NCBI RefSeq assembly: GCF_963675165.1
Contig: NC_087377.1
Span: 807,501-837,500 of the forward strand
From: Halichondria panicea
Lineage: Eukaryota > Porifera > Demospongiae > Suberitida > Halichondriidae
DNA length: 30,000 bases
Reading direction: 5' to 3'
This document shows, in pieces, positions 1-8,365 of this stretch. The notes beneath the pieces were generated by a model. That model saw only the letters and a program-made list of their open reading frames with translations, was not told where the DNA came from and searched no databases. The translations under genes and the position numbers were made by a program. Every line of letters begins with the position of its first letter. Positions within the stretch are counted from its first letter, which is position 1.

Positions 1-1563
1 ACAGGTATTATTGGGGTCTACAAAACGTGTAATTGTACCACAACCATTTGTCTTACGAAAACATTGAAGGTATCAATGGAACCAGCATAGCTTGCTCTAT
101 TGATGTGCAAAATTTGACCTTGATACACCATATGAACTCGAATATATGCACTAGCAAACAAGTTTGGCTACGTGCTCTTCTGAAAAGGCATTCCAAGTAA
201 GCAAAACTAGGCATAACTCGAGAACCAAGCATTATTTTGCAAATTCACAAATTAAAATCCAAGAAAACATGACTAGACGCCTATAGAAACTCTTACTTGC
301 ACACCTAGAGCAGCTGTAGCGATCCACACACACACACACACACACACACTACCGCATACCTCGCTTGCGCATGCGCACCGAGGCATAATAATTATGTCAT
401 GTAACACATAAAGTACATTATAATATATTGCAATAGTGATTCAGAAAACTCTCCGATTTATATAACAGTAGACGCACCCACACAAGTGCTAGTGATCGAT
501 GTATTTATAGGCCAAGAAGTAGAATGGAATGTGCGTGGGAGCTACTAACATTCCAGGTATTATTGGGGTCTACAAAACGTGTAATTGTACCACAACCAAT
601 TGTCCTACAAAAACATTGAAGGTATCAATGGAACCGGCATGGCTTGCTCTATTGGTGTGCCAAGTTTGAACTTGCTATACCAATATTTGTGGAAATTAGG
701 TATGGGATTTCTAGTGACACATACCTGGTTCAGGAGTGGAGACTACAGACTTGAGATAGTCAGCAACTTCAGTGCGACCAAACTGTACTGCCCAGTCAAA
801 AGGAGTCCTGCCATCATCACCAGTCACATCTGGACAGGTAAGGGATAGAGATTTGTAGTAGTACTGATAGCATTGACCATTACCATGCAGGATGACTACA
901 TTATTTTATTATCATGTACCAACAGTGTATTGTATTGCAGTTGCCATGACGATACAACTGCAGGTACACTGATTGTTTCATTACATGCACATTGAACCAC
1001 ATTAATATATTCACGGGTTGTCTATCAGAGGATCTAATGAAACAGTACCCACTACGGAAATCACTCACCAACATCACACTTTAGTTCCTCCACTAGGTAT
1101 TTCACTAGTTGTATATGTCCTCTCCCACAAGCACTGTGCAGTGGTGTGCTGCCCCACTTGTCCCTCACATCTGTGTGTGGTGATCCTCAATATACTCAAT
1201 AATTAAGTGAGATATGTTATTATAGACTATAGACTCAAAATTGCGGAAAAATAAAACAAGCCTATACAAATAGAAATAGTTGGTCTTATTAATATTGGTA
1301 TACAAAGTTTGAACGTGATACACGTCTGTGTGCGGAAGTTAGGTATGGGATTTCTAGTGACGAGTTTAACTTTAGCCATGTATACGTAAGTGTATAGTGG
1401 TCAAGATGGACCAAACATGTCATTGTACCACAACCACTTGTCGTACAGAGAAAGTAAAGGTAACATAGGAAAGGGCATGCCTTGTTCTATTGGTGCGCCA
1501 AATTCGAGCTTGATACACCACTGTTTGTGGAAATTAGGTATGGGATTTCTAAAGCGCATACAG
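1..1563. repeat. Intronic ~165 bp repeat family, four copies
   Basis: Related segments lie at about 1-135, 553-720, 1285-1372 (partial) and 1391-1563. They share blocks such as 'attgtaccacaaccan ttgtc', 'catngcttgctctattg' and 'ggaaattaggtatgggattt'. Three of them (553-720, 1285-1372, 1391-1563) end next to a live or dead ankyrin exon donor. The copies are diverged and of unequal length, as expected for old duplications of an intron-exon unit. A (CA)n microsatellite of about 24 bp lies at 326-349, and an NRF1-like palindrome at 366-377. Confidence 0.7.
366..377. promoter_or_regulatory. NRF1-like palindrome TGCGCATGCGCA
   Basis: An exact match to the consensus NRF1 palindrome, inside a larger imperfect inverted repeat (cctcgc...gcaccgagg, about 357-384). 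In my gene model it falls 3' of the last visible ankyrin exon. It could mark a promoter pointing left or be chance. Confidence 0.35.
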
Positions 1564-2303
1564 AAATGCCTGAGTCCTATTACTATTATCCCTCACATCT
1601 GTTGTGGAACAAAGTTCAACTATCACATATATTTTTAACAGATATTACTATGGCAACCGTATAGCAAATGTTTATGTATTTCAAACAAGTGTACGTACAT
1701 TGAAAATAATTATTCGAAATTGAAATGTAACACTATTAAACTTTCCGCTGTATGCATGGTATGAAAACTTCACATACACAACGACTACTTACCAGTGCTA
1801 CGACTACTACATCGCAAATAATTATTATACTACGCGAAATTACTGACACAATTGATATTGCTACACAGTACATGTATATAATTCAGATACCATAATGATA
1901 TGGAGAAACAATTACAATACACAAATAATTATAATGACTACTTACCAGTGCTGCATCCGACTTCCTCCTTCAAGTACTGCACCACCTCTTTATGACCTCG
2001 CATGCATGCCCAGTGAAGTGGAGTACTGTTGTTCGTCCTATCACCTTTATCAGTACGAGCTCCATGAGTAACAAGTGTCTTCACAATCTCAAGGTAGCCC
2101 CTCCAGCAAGCCCAGTGTAATGGAGGAATACCCTCCCAATCATCCGCCCACTCGTTACTCCAGTAGAGCTGGTGGTTGGGGTCTGCCCCCTGTCCCAACA
2201 GGGACCTAACTTTGGTGACGCCATTATTGTCTACAGCCTGCCATAAGTCCTCGGCTAGCTTCTTTTGAGCACTGTACAAAATAGATGGTTGGGGGTCAGT
2301 CAT
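725..2303 (-). CDS. Ankyrin-repeat protein, 5' part (three exons; continues left of the window)
   Basis: Exon 1 is 2303-1946. It starts at an ATG with an in-frame TAA 33 bases upstream, encodes 119 codons plus one base, and ends at a GTAAGT donor. It carries a helical N-terminus and two ankyrin repeats with the motifs IPPLHWACWRGYLEIVKTL and STPLHWACMRGHKEVVQYL. Exon 2 (1170-1069, 102 bp) encodes one repeat, GSTPLHSACGRGHIQLVKYL, between ..CACACAG and GTGAGT. Exon 3 (829-725, 105 bp) encodes a weaker repeat, GRTPFDWAVQFGRTEVADYL, between ..TGTCCAG and GTATGT. All junctions are phase 1 (G|AT, giving Asp), so the three exons join in frame. Ankyrin repeats are protein-binding scaffolds; the partner cannot be told. 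No stop was found after exon 3, so the gene probably continues beyond base 1. One-repeat, phase 1-1 exons with repeat-bearing introns fit growth by exon duplication. The ankyrin identity is firm; the exact gene model is inference. Confidence 0.82.
1564..1605 (-). pseudogene. Relic of an ankyrin exon (5' end only)
   Basis: On the minus strand an acceptor-like AACAG is followed by ATGTGAGGG. This matches the first bases of the live exon that starts at 1170 (CACACAG then ATGTGAGGG). After DVRD the ankyrin core (TPLH..A...GH) is absent and the sequence runs straight into the intronic repeat. I read it as a duplicated ankyrin exon with its body deleted. It is short, so chance similarity is possible. 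Confidence 0.4.
1784..1815 (-). pseudogene. Relic of the 3' end of ankyrin exon 1
   Basis: The plus-strand block 'cgactacttaccagtgct' at about 1786-1803 matches 'tgactacttaccagtgct' at 1936-1953, which spans the live exon 1 donor. The flanking (c/t)gacta also matches. This suggests that a duplicate of the exon end plus donor was left in the intron. No open ankyrin frame goes with it. Confidence 0.35.
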
Positions 2304-2902
2304 ACAGAGAATTACTTGATATGTGTATATAGTTTATACAAGTGACACCATGCACATATCCAGCTGTCACTTTGCTGTACAGTGTTCCACCTCTGATCAT
2401 AGCCTGCTCTGATTCTACTAATGGAATGAGCCTCCCTCCATGCAATCACAAGGTGCTACCATGAGTAGTAATTATAGTCTACATGTTCACTCACTCTGAA
2501 TCTTGTTCAGCCATTGAAGCTTTGTTCAAACTCTGTCCTGGCAAATTCTCCCCTTGTTTCTCGAACTGACACACAACGTATTGCTCAACCCTCTGGCTCT
2601 GTCACTAATTTCGCCCCTTTCCTATAAACATAATCATTGCTCAGATCCTCCCCTTTTTCAGAGGTGTCACATTCCAGCCGGGGCTTTCTTAGTAAACAAA
2701 GCAAAGCTAATTAAGCACTGCACAAATCCATTTATTTTTGACCTTCTTTCAACAAGATAATTATTGCAATTGCATATGAAGTAAAAACACAAATCCATTT
2801 ATAATTATATGCACACAGTCAATAGTGGAGTCATGTGATCCTACTACACACAAAACAACACTTATAATAATACTAAACACACAGAAAAATAAATATTAAA
2901 AT
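2304..2902. other. Intergenic stretch between the ankyrin gene and the kinase 3' end
   Basis: No gene is recognised here. It holds the upstream region of the ankyrin gene, one copy of a dispersed repeat (2607-2706), and a minus-strand AATAAA at 2731-2736 that could serve as the kinase poly(A) signal. I could not recognise a core promoter. Confidence 0.5.
2607..2706. repeat. Dispersed ~100 bp repeat, copy 1
   Basis: This segment runs 'aatttcgcccctttcc', 'aaacataatcattgctcaga' and 'gaggtgtcacattcca', ending near 'agtaaacaaagcaa'. It matches 6426-6535 almost base for base over several blocks, with small indels. No terminal inverted repeat or coding capacity is obvious. It is probably a short non-autonomous mobile element. 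Confidence 0.65.
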
Positions 2903-3094
2903 TCAGCTAAAAGAAACTGCTCCAAATTGATCTACAGTTGTCATTGTCTTCGTAACCTTTGAACCCTCTCCAAAGGGGGGTGCTCCAAACAAATCTCGTC
3001 TTGCATTGTCAGCAGTAGTATGAGTGGGCGGGGTAGAGGAACGTCCGTCAAATGAACTGCTACCAAAGTCATCCGTAGGAAATGGACTGCCAGT
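2903..3094 (-). CDS. C-terminal exon of the NAK-like kinase
   Basis: The exon has 64 codons including TGA, after a CACACACAG acceptor made from the end of a CA microsatellite, and starts in phase 0. The peptide begins TGSPFPTDDFGSSSFDGRSS, contains DLFGAPPFGEGSK, and ends DQFGAVSFS. The repeated F-G and D-x-F patterns are like adaptor-binding tails. A longer open frame over the same bases encodes poly-HT and is a microsatellite artefact. The coding call rests on composition and splice fit, so it needs transcript support. Confidence 0.6.
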   Translation of the reverse strand, partial: TGSPFPTDDFGSSSFDGRSSTPPTHTTADNARRDLFGAPPFGEGSKVTKTMTTVDQFGAVSFS

Positions 3095-3519
3095 CTGTGT
3101 GTGTGTGGGTGTGTGTGTGTGTGTGGGTGGGTGTGTGGGTGGGGGTGTGTGTGTGGGTGTGGGTGTGTGTGTGGGTGTGTGTGGTGTGTGTGTGTGTGAG
3201 GGTGTGTGTGTGTGAGGGGTGGGAGGTTCAATAAGTAAGCAGTATATAGAGTGGAGTGTCTATTGTGGTCACCCTCTATAATACAGCCAGGTTTAATAAG
3301 GGACCCAGAGTCAGCCTCTGCTCAGCCTAGGGGCAAGTACCGTATTACTAGAATATTTGGAGAAAAACCTTGTGAATGAGCAGAAAATAAATTGACCTTT
3401 TGCTATCTAACTATTACGTTCTGGCAAGGATCGTGTATTTACTAGTAATAATTTAGGTTTTGCAATTTTAATGTAGCAAATTGATCAACCAGCTAGTAGA
3501 AAGTCTATTAAGGAAAACA

Positions 3520-3558
<39 letters not shown>

Positions 3559-6208
3559 ACACCACACACACACTCCACACACACACTCACACACCCACAC
3601 ACACACACACACACACTCCACACACACCCACTCACCACTGTGGTCGTCTGATCCTATTCTTTGTGGAGTGAACGGGACATGACCAAAAGCCCACAGTCCA
3701 CTGTCTTATAGAATCCTGCATTCTGATTGGACGGTTTCAGGTTTGATACTCGTTGTTGCCGTGGCGACTTAGACCCGTTACCTCTTCCGCGAGGTCGATC
3801 TCGAGATGAAATGGTTGTCGTGGTAACCGCTGTGGCAATAGCTCTCGTAGCGTTGATGGGGGTGATAGTCACGGAGGGTTTTGATTGGTTTCTTAGCAAC
3901 AGGACGAGTTTTTTTCGGAGAAGGGAGGGGATTGGGTGGACCAGGGGAACGCTGTGTGGACATGTATAATTATATAATGGTGAAATAAAATTTAACACTC
4001 AAGGTCACCAATGTATAATCAATAAGCACCCTCTGTAATACAGCCAGGTTAATGGGTCCCAAAGTCTCCATAGCATGTGTTTGGACCTGTGTTAGCAGAC
4101 CACCCTCTATAATACAGCCAGGTTAATGGGTCCCAAAGTCTCCATAGCATGTGTTTGGACCTGTGTTAGCAGACCACCCTCTATAATACAGCCAGGTTAA
4201 TGGGTCCCAAAGTCTCCATAGCATGTGTTTGGACCTGTGTTAGCAGACCACCCTCTATAATACAGCCAGGTTAATGGGTCCCAAAGTCTCCATAGCATGT
4301 GTTTGGACCTGTGTTAGCAGGCCACCCTCTATAATACAGCCAGGTTAATGGTCCCCAAAGTCTCCATAGCATGTGTTTGGACCTGTGTTAGCAGGCCACC
4401 CTCTATAACACAGCCAGGTTAATGGGCCCCAAAGTCTCCATAGCATGTGTTTGGACCTGTGTTAGCAGACCACCCTCTATAATACAGCCAGGTTAATGGG
4501 TCCCAAAGTCTCCATAGCATGTGTTTGGACCTGTGTTAGCAGGCCACCCTCTATAATACAGCCAGGTTAATGGTCCCCAAAGTCTCCATAGCATGTGTTT
4601 GGACCTGTGTTAGCAGGCCACCCTCTATAACACAGCCAGGTTAATGGGCCCCAAAGTCTCCATAGCATGTGTTTGGACCTGTGTTAGCAGACCACCCTCT
4701 ATAATACAGCCAGGTTAATGGGTCCCAAAGTCTCCATAGCATGTGTTTGGACCTGTGTTAGCAGGCCACCCTCTATAATACAGCCAGGTTAATGGTCCCC
4801 AAAGTCTCCATAGCATGTGTTTGGACCTGTGTTAGCAGGCCACCCTCTATAACACAGCCAGGTTAATGGGCCCCAAAGTCTCCATAGCATGTGTTTGGAC
4901 CTGTGTTAGCAGACCACCCTCTATAATACAGCCAGGTTAATGGGTCCCAAAGTCTCCATAGCATGTGTTTGGACCTGTGTTAGCAGGCCACCCTCTATAA
5001 TACAGCCAGGTTAATGGTCCCCAAAGTCTCCATAGCATGTGTTTGGACCTGTGTTAGCAGGCCACCCTCTATAACACAGCCAGGTTAATGGGCCCCAAAG
5101 TCTCCATAGCATGTGTTTGGACCTGTGTTAGCAGACCACCCTCTATAATACAGCCAGGTTAATGGGTCCCAAAGTCTCCATAGCATGTGTTTGGACCTGT
5201 GTTAGCAGGCCACCCTCTATAATACAGCCAGGTTAATGGGCCCCAGGGTCTCCATAGCATGTGTTTGGACCTGTGTTAGCAGACCACCCTCTATAATACA
5301 GCCAGGTTAATGGGTCCCAAAGTCTCCATAGCATGTGTTTGGACCTGTGTTAGCAGACCACCCTCTATAATACAGCCAGGTTAATGGGTCCCAAAGTCTC
5401 CATAGCATGTGTTTGGACCTGTGTTAGCACACCACCCTCTATAATACAGCCAGGTTAATGGGTCCCAAAGTCTCCATAGCATGTGTTTGGACCTGTGTTA
5501 GCAGACCACCCTCTATAATACAGCCAGGTTAATGGGTCCCAAAGTCTCCATAGCATGTGTTTGGACCTGTGTTAGCAGACCACCCTCTATAATACAGCCA
5601 GGTTAATGGGTCCCAAAGTCTCCATAGCATGTGTTTGGACCTGTGTTAGCAGACCACCCTCTATAATACAGCCACTGTTGGTCTACCCACCACTATACAT
5701 ATACAGGGTATACTAATAGTAAGGTACTCACAAAGACATTAGTGACATGGTTGGTGGTTCCTGTGATCCTGGACACCACCTCACACACTTGCCAGATACT
5801 GGGACGAAGCTTAGGGTCAGAGGTCAACAGATAGCCTACAAAGGGGACAATGATATACGTATCATTATAATAATAGAGCAATACACTTGAGGCTGGCAGA
5901 ATATCATAGCACCTGTAGCTAGTGTGTGTTCTCAAAGTTAGCTCTGAAAACAGGTTCATTTCACAAAGAAAAAACTCACTATCAATAGTCTTTATAATTA
6001 AAGGCTTAAAGTTAACATAATCATGTGTAAACCTGGCTACATTTCACTAGGATGTGTGTGTGTGGGTGTGGTCTCACCTCTCAAGTTGCAGGTCTTGTGT
6101 GTAGGGAGAGTCTTCAGGAATGCTGTACTGAGCACTGACTATGGCTAGAGGGTTGTCACCAAATGGAGTATCCATGAAGCACAGCTTGAACAGTAGTACA
6201 CCCAGTGC
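2903..6208 (-). CDS. NAK-family (AAK1/BIKE/GAK-like) protein kinase, 3' part; possibly broken
   Basis: There are four exon-like segments on the minus strand. Exon a (6208-6078) encodes ALGVLLFKLC..DTPFGDNPLAIVS..YSIPEDSPYTQDL, the kinase helix F to G region, which closely resembles AAK1-type kinases (ALG.LLYKLC...PFG). Exon b (5835-5732) encodes LTSDPKLRPSIWQVCEVV, the conserved kinase Arg of subdomain XI (P..RP). Exon c (3951-3782 or longer) encodes a basic, Pro-rich linker. Exon d (3094-2903) encodes a tail with DLFGAPPF and ends at TGA. Kinases of this family phosphorylate clathrin-adaptor subunits and carry short endocytic motifs in the tail, so DLFGAPPF fits. No VAIK, HRD or DFG exon is visible upstream, so the gene is 5' truncated here. 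Exon a as written ends in phase 2 while exon b needs phase 1, giving a stop soon after the joint; a 2-base loss is likely. Confidence 0.65.
3096..3225. repeat. (GT)n-rich microsatellite
   Basis: This is an impure GT run with GG interruptions, lying directly at the acceptor of the kinase C-terminal exon. Read on the minus strand it supplies the CA-rich tract and the acceptor AG. The open frames over it (VCVC or HTHT) are artefacts. Confidence 0.9.
3268..3310. repeat. Diverged single copy of the 74-bp satellite unit
   Basis: 'caccctctataatacagcca' followed by 'ggtttaataagggaccca' matches the first half of the 74-bp unit at 4027-5673, but lies about 700 bp outside the array. It could be an ancestral copy or an escaped monomer. 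Confidence 0.6.
3523..3633. repeat. (CA)n microsatellite with ACTC interruptions
   Basis: A long CA run is broken by CACCACAC and ACACTC steps. It lies in the last intron of the kinase model. No coding content. Confidence 0.9.
3654..3951 (-). CDS. Basic linker exon of the NAK-like kinase; frame uncertain
   Basis: After a TCCACACAG acceptor the phase-0 frame reads RSPGPPNPLPSPKKTRPVAK then KPIKT. This fits the phase-0 end of the preceding kinase exon and is plausible Pro/Lys-rich linker. That frame stops at 3778. Another frame of the same strand, open across the whole segment, looks more protein-like in the second half (ISSRDRPRGRGNGSKSPRQQ, then NAGFYKTVDCGLL). So either the exon ends at the GTAACG donor (exon end 3782), or one base was gained, for example in the A7 run. 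The coding call is moderate and the exact structure is unsettled. Confidence 0.4.
4027..5673. repeat. 74-bp satellite, 22 units plus a partial one
   Basis: The unit runs from 'caccctctataatacagcca' through 'tgtttggacctgtgttagca' to 'gac'. Starts fall exactly every 74 bases from 4027 to 5655, so all 22 full units have the same length. From 4249 to 5136 a three-unit pattern repeats four times with a 222-bp period: type 1 has gggtccc and ends gcaggc; type 2 has ggtcccc and ends gcaggc; type 3 has aacacag, gggcccc and ends agac. Units on both flanks are plain monomers. Neither strand has a long open frame. The array lies inside a kinase intron in my model. Confidence 0.97.
5732..5835 (-). CDS. 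Kinase exon, subdomain XI of the NAK-like kinase
   Basis: The exon runs from a CCCTTTGTAG acceptor to a GTGAGT donor, 104 bp, starting with two bases of a split codon and ending in phase 0. It encodes YLLTSDPKLRPSIWQV followed by CEVVSRITGTTNHVTN. DPKLRPSIWQV matches the end of kinase domains of the AAK1/GAK group, where (D/N)P..R.(D/S)I.(Q/E)V is the usual pattern. Confidence 0.72.
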
Positions 6209-6220
6209 CTGTGTGTGGGC
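6003..6220. repeat. Segmental duplication, copy 1 (kinase exon plus intron flanks)
   Basis: About 215 bp here match 23476-23712, from the 'ggcttaa..aacataat' block through 'ggctacatttcactaggatg', the GT run and the exon up to 'cgcccacacacag'. Outside these limits the two loci differ. Confidence 0.85.
6078..6208 (-). CDS. Kinase exon, helix F/G region of the NAK-like kinase (frameshift at its end)
   Basis: The exon runs from a CCCACACACAG acceptor to a GTGAGA donor, 131 bp. It encodes ALGVLLFKLCFMDTPFGDN then PLAIVSAQYSIPEDSPYTQD. Near the end it has CTGCAACTTG, where the paralogous exon at 23548-23699 has CTGCACAACTTG (DLHNL). The extra CA restores the phase needed by the exon at 5835. So this copy seems to have lost two bases, unless this is an assembly or allelic difference. 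Confidence 0.68.
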
Positions 6221-7352
6221 GGGTGTGTCTTGTGTGAGGGTGTGAGGGTGTGATGATATGGGTATTATTAGTCATTGAGAGCTTAAGCCTACCACGACTC
6301 ATCCCCCCACATTCCACAGTCTTGATGACTAGACAGACCACATTCACTTCAATTAAAATACAAACCTTATTATAAGTCAACCACTTAGCTACAGTGTACA
6401 CAGTGGGACCACACATAAAAGAGGAAATTTCGCCCCTTTCAGCCTTGTTTCCCAGTAAACATAATCATTGCTCAGATCCTCCCCCTTTTCAGAGAGGTGT
6501 CACATTCCACCCCTTTCACAGTAAACAAAGCAAGTTGGTAGAATGTCATTGAAAGGTCATAATTAGTGAAAGGTCACCTCCAATAGTACTGCCACATGTC
6601 CATACATGCATGGATAAACAATTACACCATACTGTAGTTTAAAATACCATGACAAATGAAATCTCTGAGCCCATGCCAACTCAGCTAGCGTATGGTTGCT
6701 CAATATTGACCTCCCTCCACCAATAAGGTCTAACACATGGGCAAGCAATACTATCGGGAAATATGAACAAAACAATGAACCTCGTGATTATTATCAGTAG
6801 CCTACAACAGGTGCCGTCTCTACAAAGCATCTCCCCTCACCTCCATCCTTTCATGCATTCATCCATTCTTATCCTATAGCACAGCCACTGGACTGGCACA
6901 TGCTGGCAGCAGATCACATTCACGCTGAGTAGGTAATGGCATATGCTAGGCCTCGTCATAGATAGTGGTATGGCCTCATCAACCTCATCTTCAGTGCGGC
7001 CTGAGATCGAGGCTAAAAGATCCAACGTTTGTGACTTGTTGCAGTTCACCCACGTAGCGTGTCGTGCACAGAGTCATGGAGTATGTTCTCAATCTGAATC
7101 AAAATCAATGGAAATAATTATAATTATGTGAGCATGCTTTGTAATTTTGAATAACCGTGATTTCAATGGATTGTACAGGCCTTGAAATACAAAAATACGC
7201 TCGCAAAAATAGCATTAATCATCATTTATTTCTAGCTCTACGGTATCATCAACTATTGGATAGAGCTATTGGATGATACTTTATACTCTAAAATGAGTAT
7301 AATAAATTATGTAACTAGTGAAGGGAGGGGGGCAACACATTGAGAGGCATTA
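6209..7352. other. Region without a recognised gene
   Basis: It holds copy 2 of the dispersed repeat (6426-6535), and 6996-7015, a half-copy of the palindrome core found at 7799-7860. A minus-strand open stretch at about 6563-6775 (contains GGRSILSNHTLAELAWAQRF) was not recognised. No kinase exons with a Lys, HRD or DFG motif were seen. Confidence 0.5.
6426..6535. repeat. Dispersed ~100 bp repeat, copy 2
   Basis: It matches 2607-2706 in the same orientation, with 'aaacataatcattgctcaga', 'gaggtgtcacattcca' and 'agtaaacaaagcaa'. It differs mainly by a short insertion, 'agccttgtttcccag'. Both copies lie near the kinase gene, one on each side. Confidence 0.65.
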
Positions 7353-7766
7353 TCACCTAATCATGATTATACAGTATAGGTAGTTGTCACCTGAGCTGAA
7401 ACGGTACTTGCTGACACAGCAGACACTGGACTGAGTGACATCAGAGTTACACAATTCGTTGAGGTGTCCCTGTACCTGGGGGATAGCAAACACAGGGGTC
7501 AAAGTGCACAGAATTGCAGGAGAGTTTGTAGCCATTTCAGCTTGTTGAGATTCAGTAGCAGTATGCAGTATGCAGTAAGCTGTGCAAATTAATGATAGGC
7601 TTTTCAAAGAATTGCATGAAGTTCTACTGAAAATTAATAAGTCATCAATTATTATTGTCTAGTAATATTAAAGGTAGCGCTCACCTTTCCCCTGAGTCAG
7701 AGTGTTGGTCCATTGTGTCCAGTGCACCGTGCTAGCTAGTAGGACCACTCCAATGGATGTGCTCCA
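7353..7766 (-). CDS. Possible small gene, two exons, unrecognised
   Basis: Segment 1 (about 7766-7685) encodes STSIGVVLLASTVHWTQWTN then TLTQGK, with a hydrophobic stretch, and ends in phase 1 at GTGAGC. Segment 2 starts at 7579 after TTTGCACAG in the matching phase and is open to a TGA at 7353, with several Cys (ELCNSDVTQSSVCCVSKYRF). An internal donor at 7391 is also possible. The 5' end is cut off by a mobile-element-like sequence at about 7766, so no start codon is seen. A small secreted protein is one reading; non-coding is equally possible. Confidence 0.25.
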
Positions 7767-7912
7767 GGGGCGTAGCCAGGATTTGAGATAGGGGGGTGCT
7801 AGCCTCGATTCCAGGCCGATTAAAATACGTATTTTAATGCGGCCTGGAATCGAGGCTAGGGGGGTGCTTGATGAAAGAATTACCAATGGGGGTGGGGCAC
7901 TCCCCCAGACAA
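7766..7912. mobile_element. Decayed element containing a 60-bp palindromic insertion
   Basis: The outer sequence starts 'ggggcgtagccaggatttga' and ends in a G-run followed by 'cactccccc', typical of old invertebrate DNA-transposon debris. Inside, 7799-7860 is a near-perfect hairpin: ctagcctcgattccaggccg, an AT palindrome around acgt, then the reverse complement with one bulged base. It is flanked by direct copies of 'ggggggtgct' at 7791-7800 and 7859-7868, which look like a target-site duplication. Confidence 0.7.
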
Positions 7913-8365
7913 TTTTTGTTGTTACATGCTCTGAGATTGATTCTAACGCAATCTGGCTAAAGAAATGAGGGTACTGCTGCTTTCAGGGTACTGGTGGTTA
8001 AGCCACATCTTCATTTGAAGATGTCCTATAAAACAAATGCTCGCCACGACTCAACAGCAAATGCTTATAACACGACTGTTCCCTGTCTCTCGGGAAGGTA
8101 AACTAATTATTTCATTATCTACAAGTGTGCTGCTGTCGTTTATCATATGAAAATTATCTTTTTCTAGTACGAAAAGAATTGTTGGGTGTTCGACTGTTTC
8201 CAGGCATCTGTGCTCAGACTTGAGAAGTAGCGTGTACTAAGATAGTTCTTCCGGAAGTCATAGATAAAGGTATGTTCAAGCATCAACATTATGAGGTTGT
8301 GTTTATTTTTTTGTGGATATTATGTCTCAGGTCTCAATATTGTTGAAGTAGCACATGATAATTAG

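Noticed and set aside
2941-3231. Minus-strand His/Thr-rich protein
   Set aside because: The frame runs through the GT microsatellite. Another frame of the same strand gives the convincing kinase C-terminal peptide.
4027-5673. CRISPR-like array at the 74-bp repeat
   Set aside because: There are no unique spacers: the units are contiguous and differ only by a few substitutions, and the context is eukaryotic.
6156-6416. 86-codon minus-strand open frame overlapping the kinase exon
   Set aside because: It reads the kinase exon in the wrong frame; the ALGVLLFKLC frame is the recognisable one.
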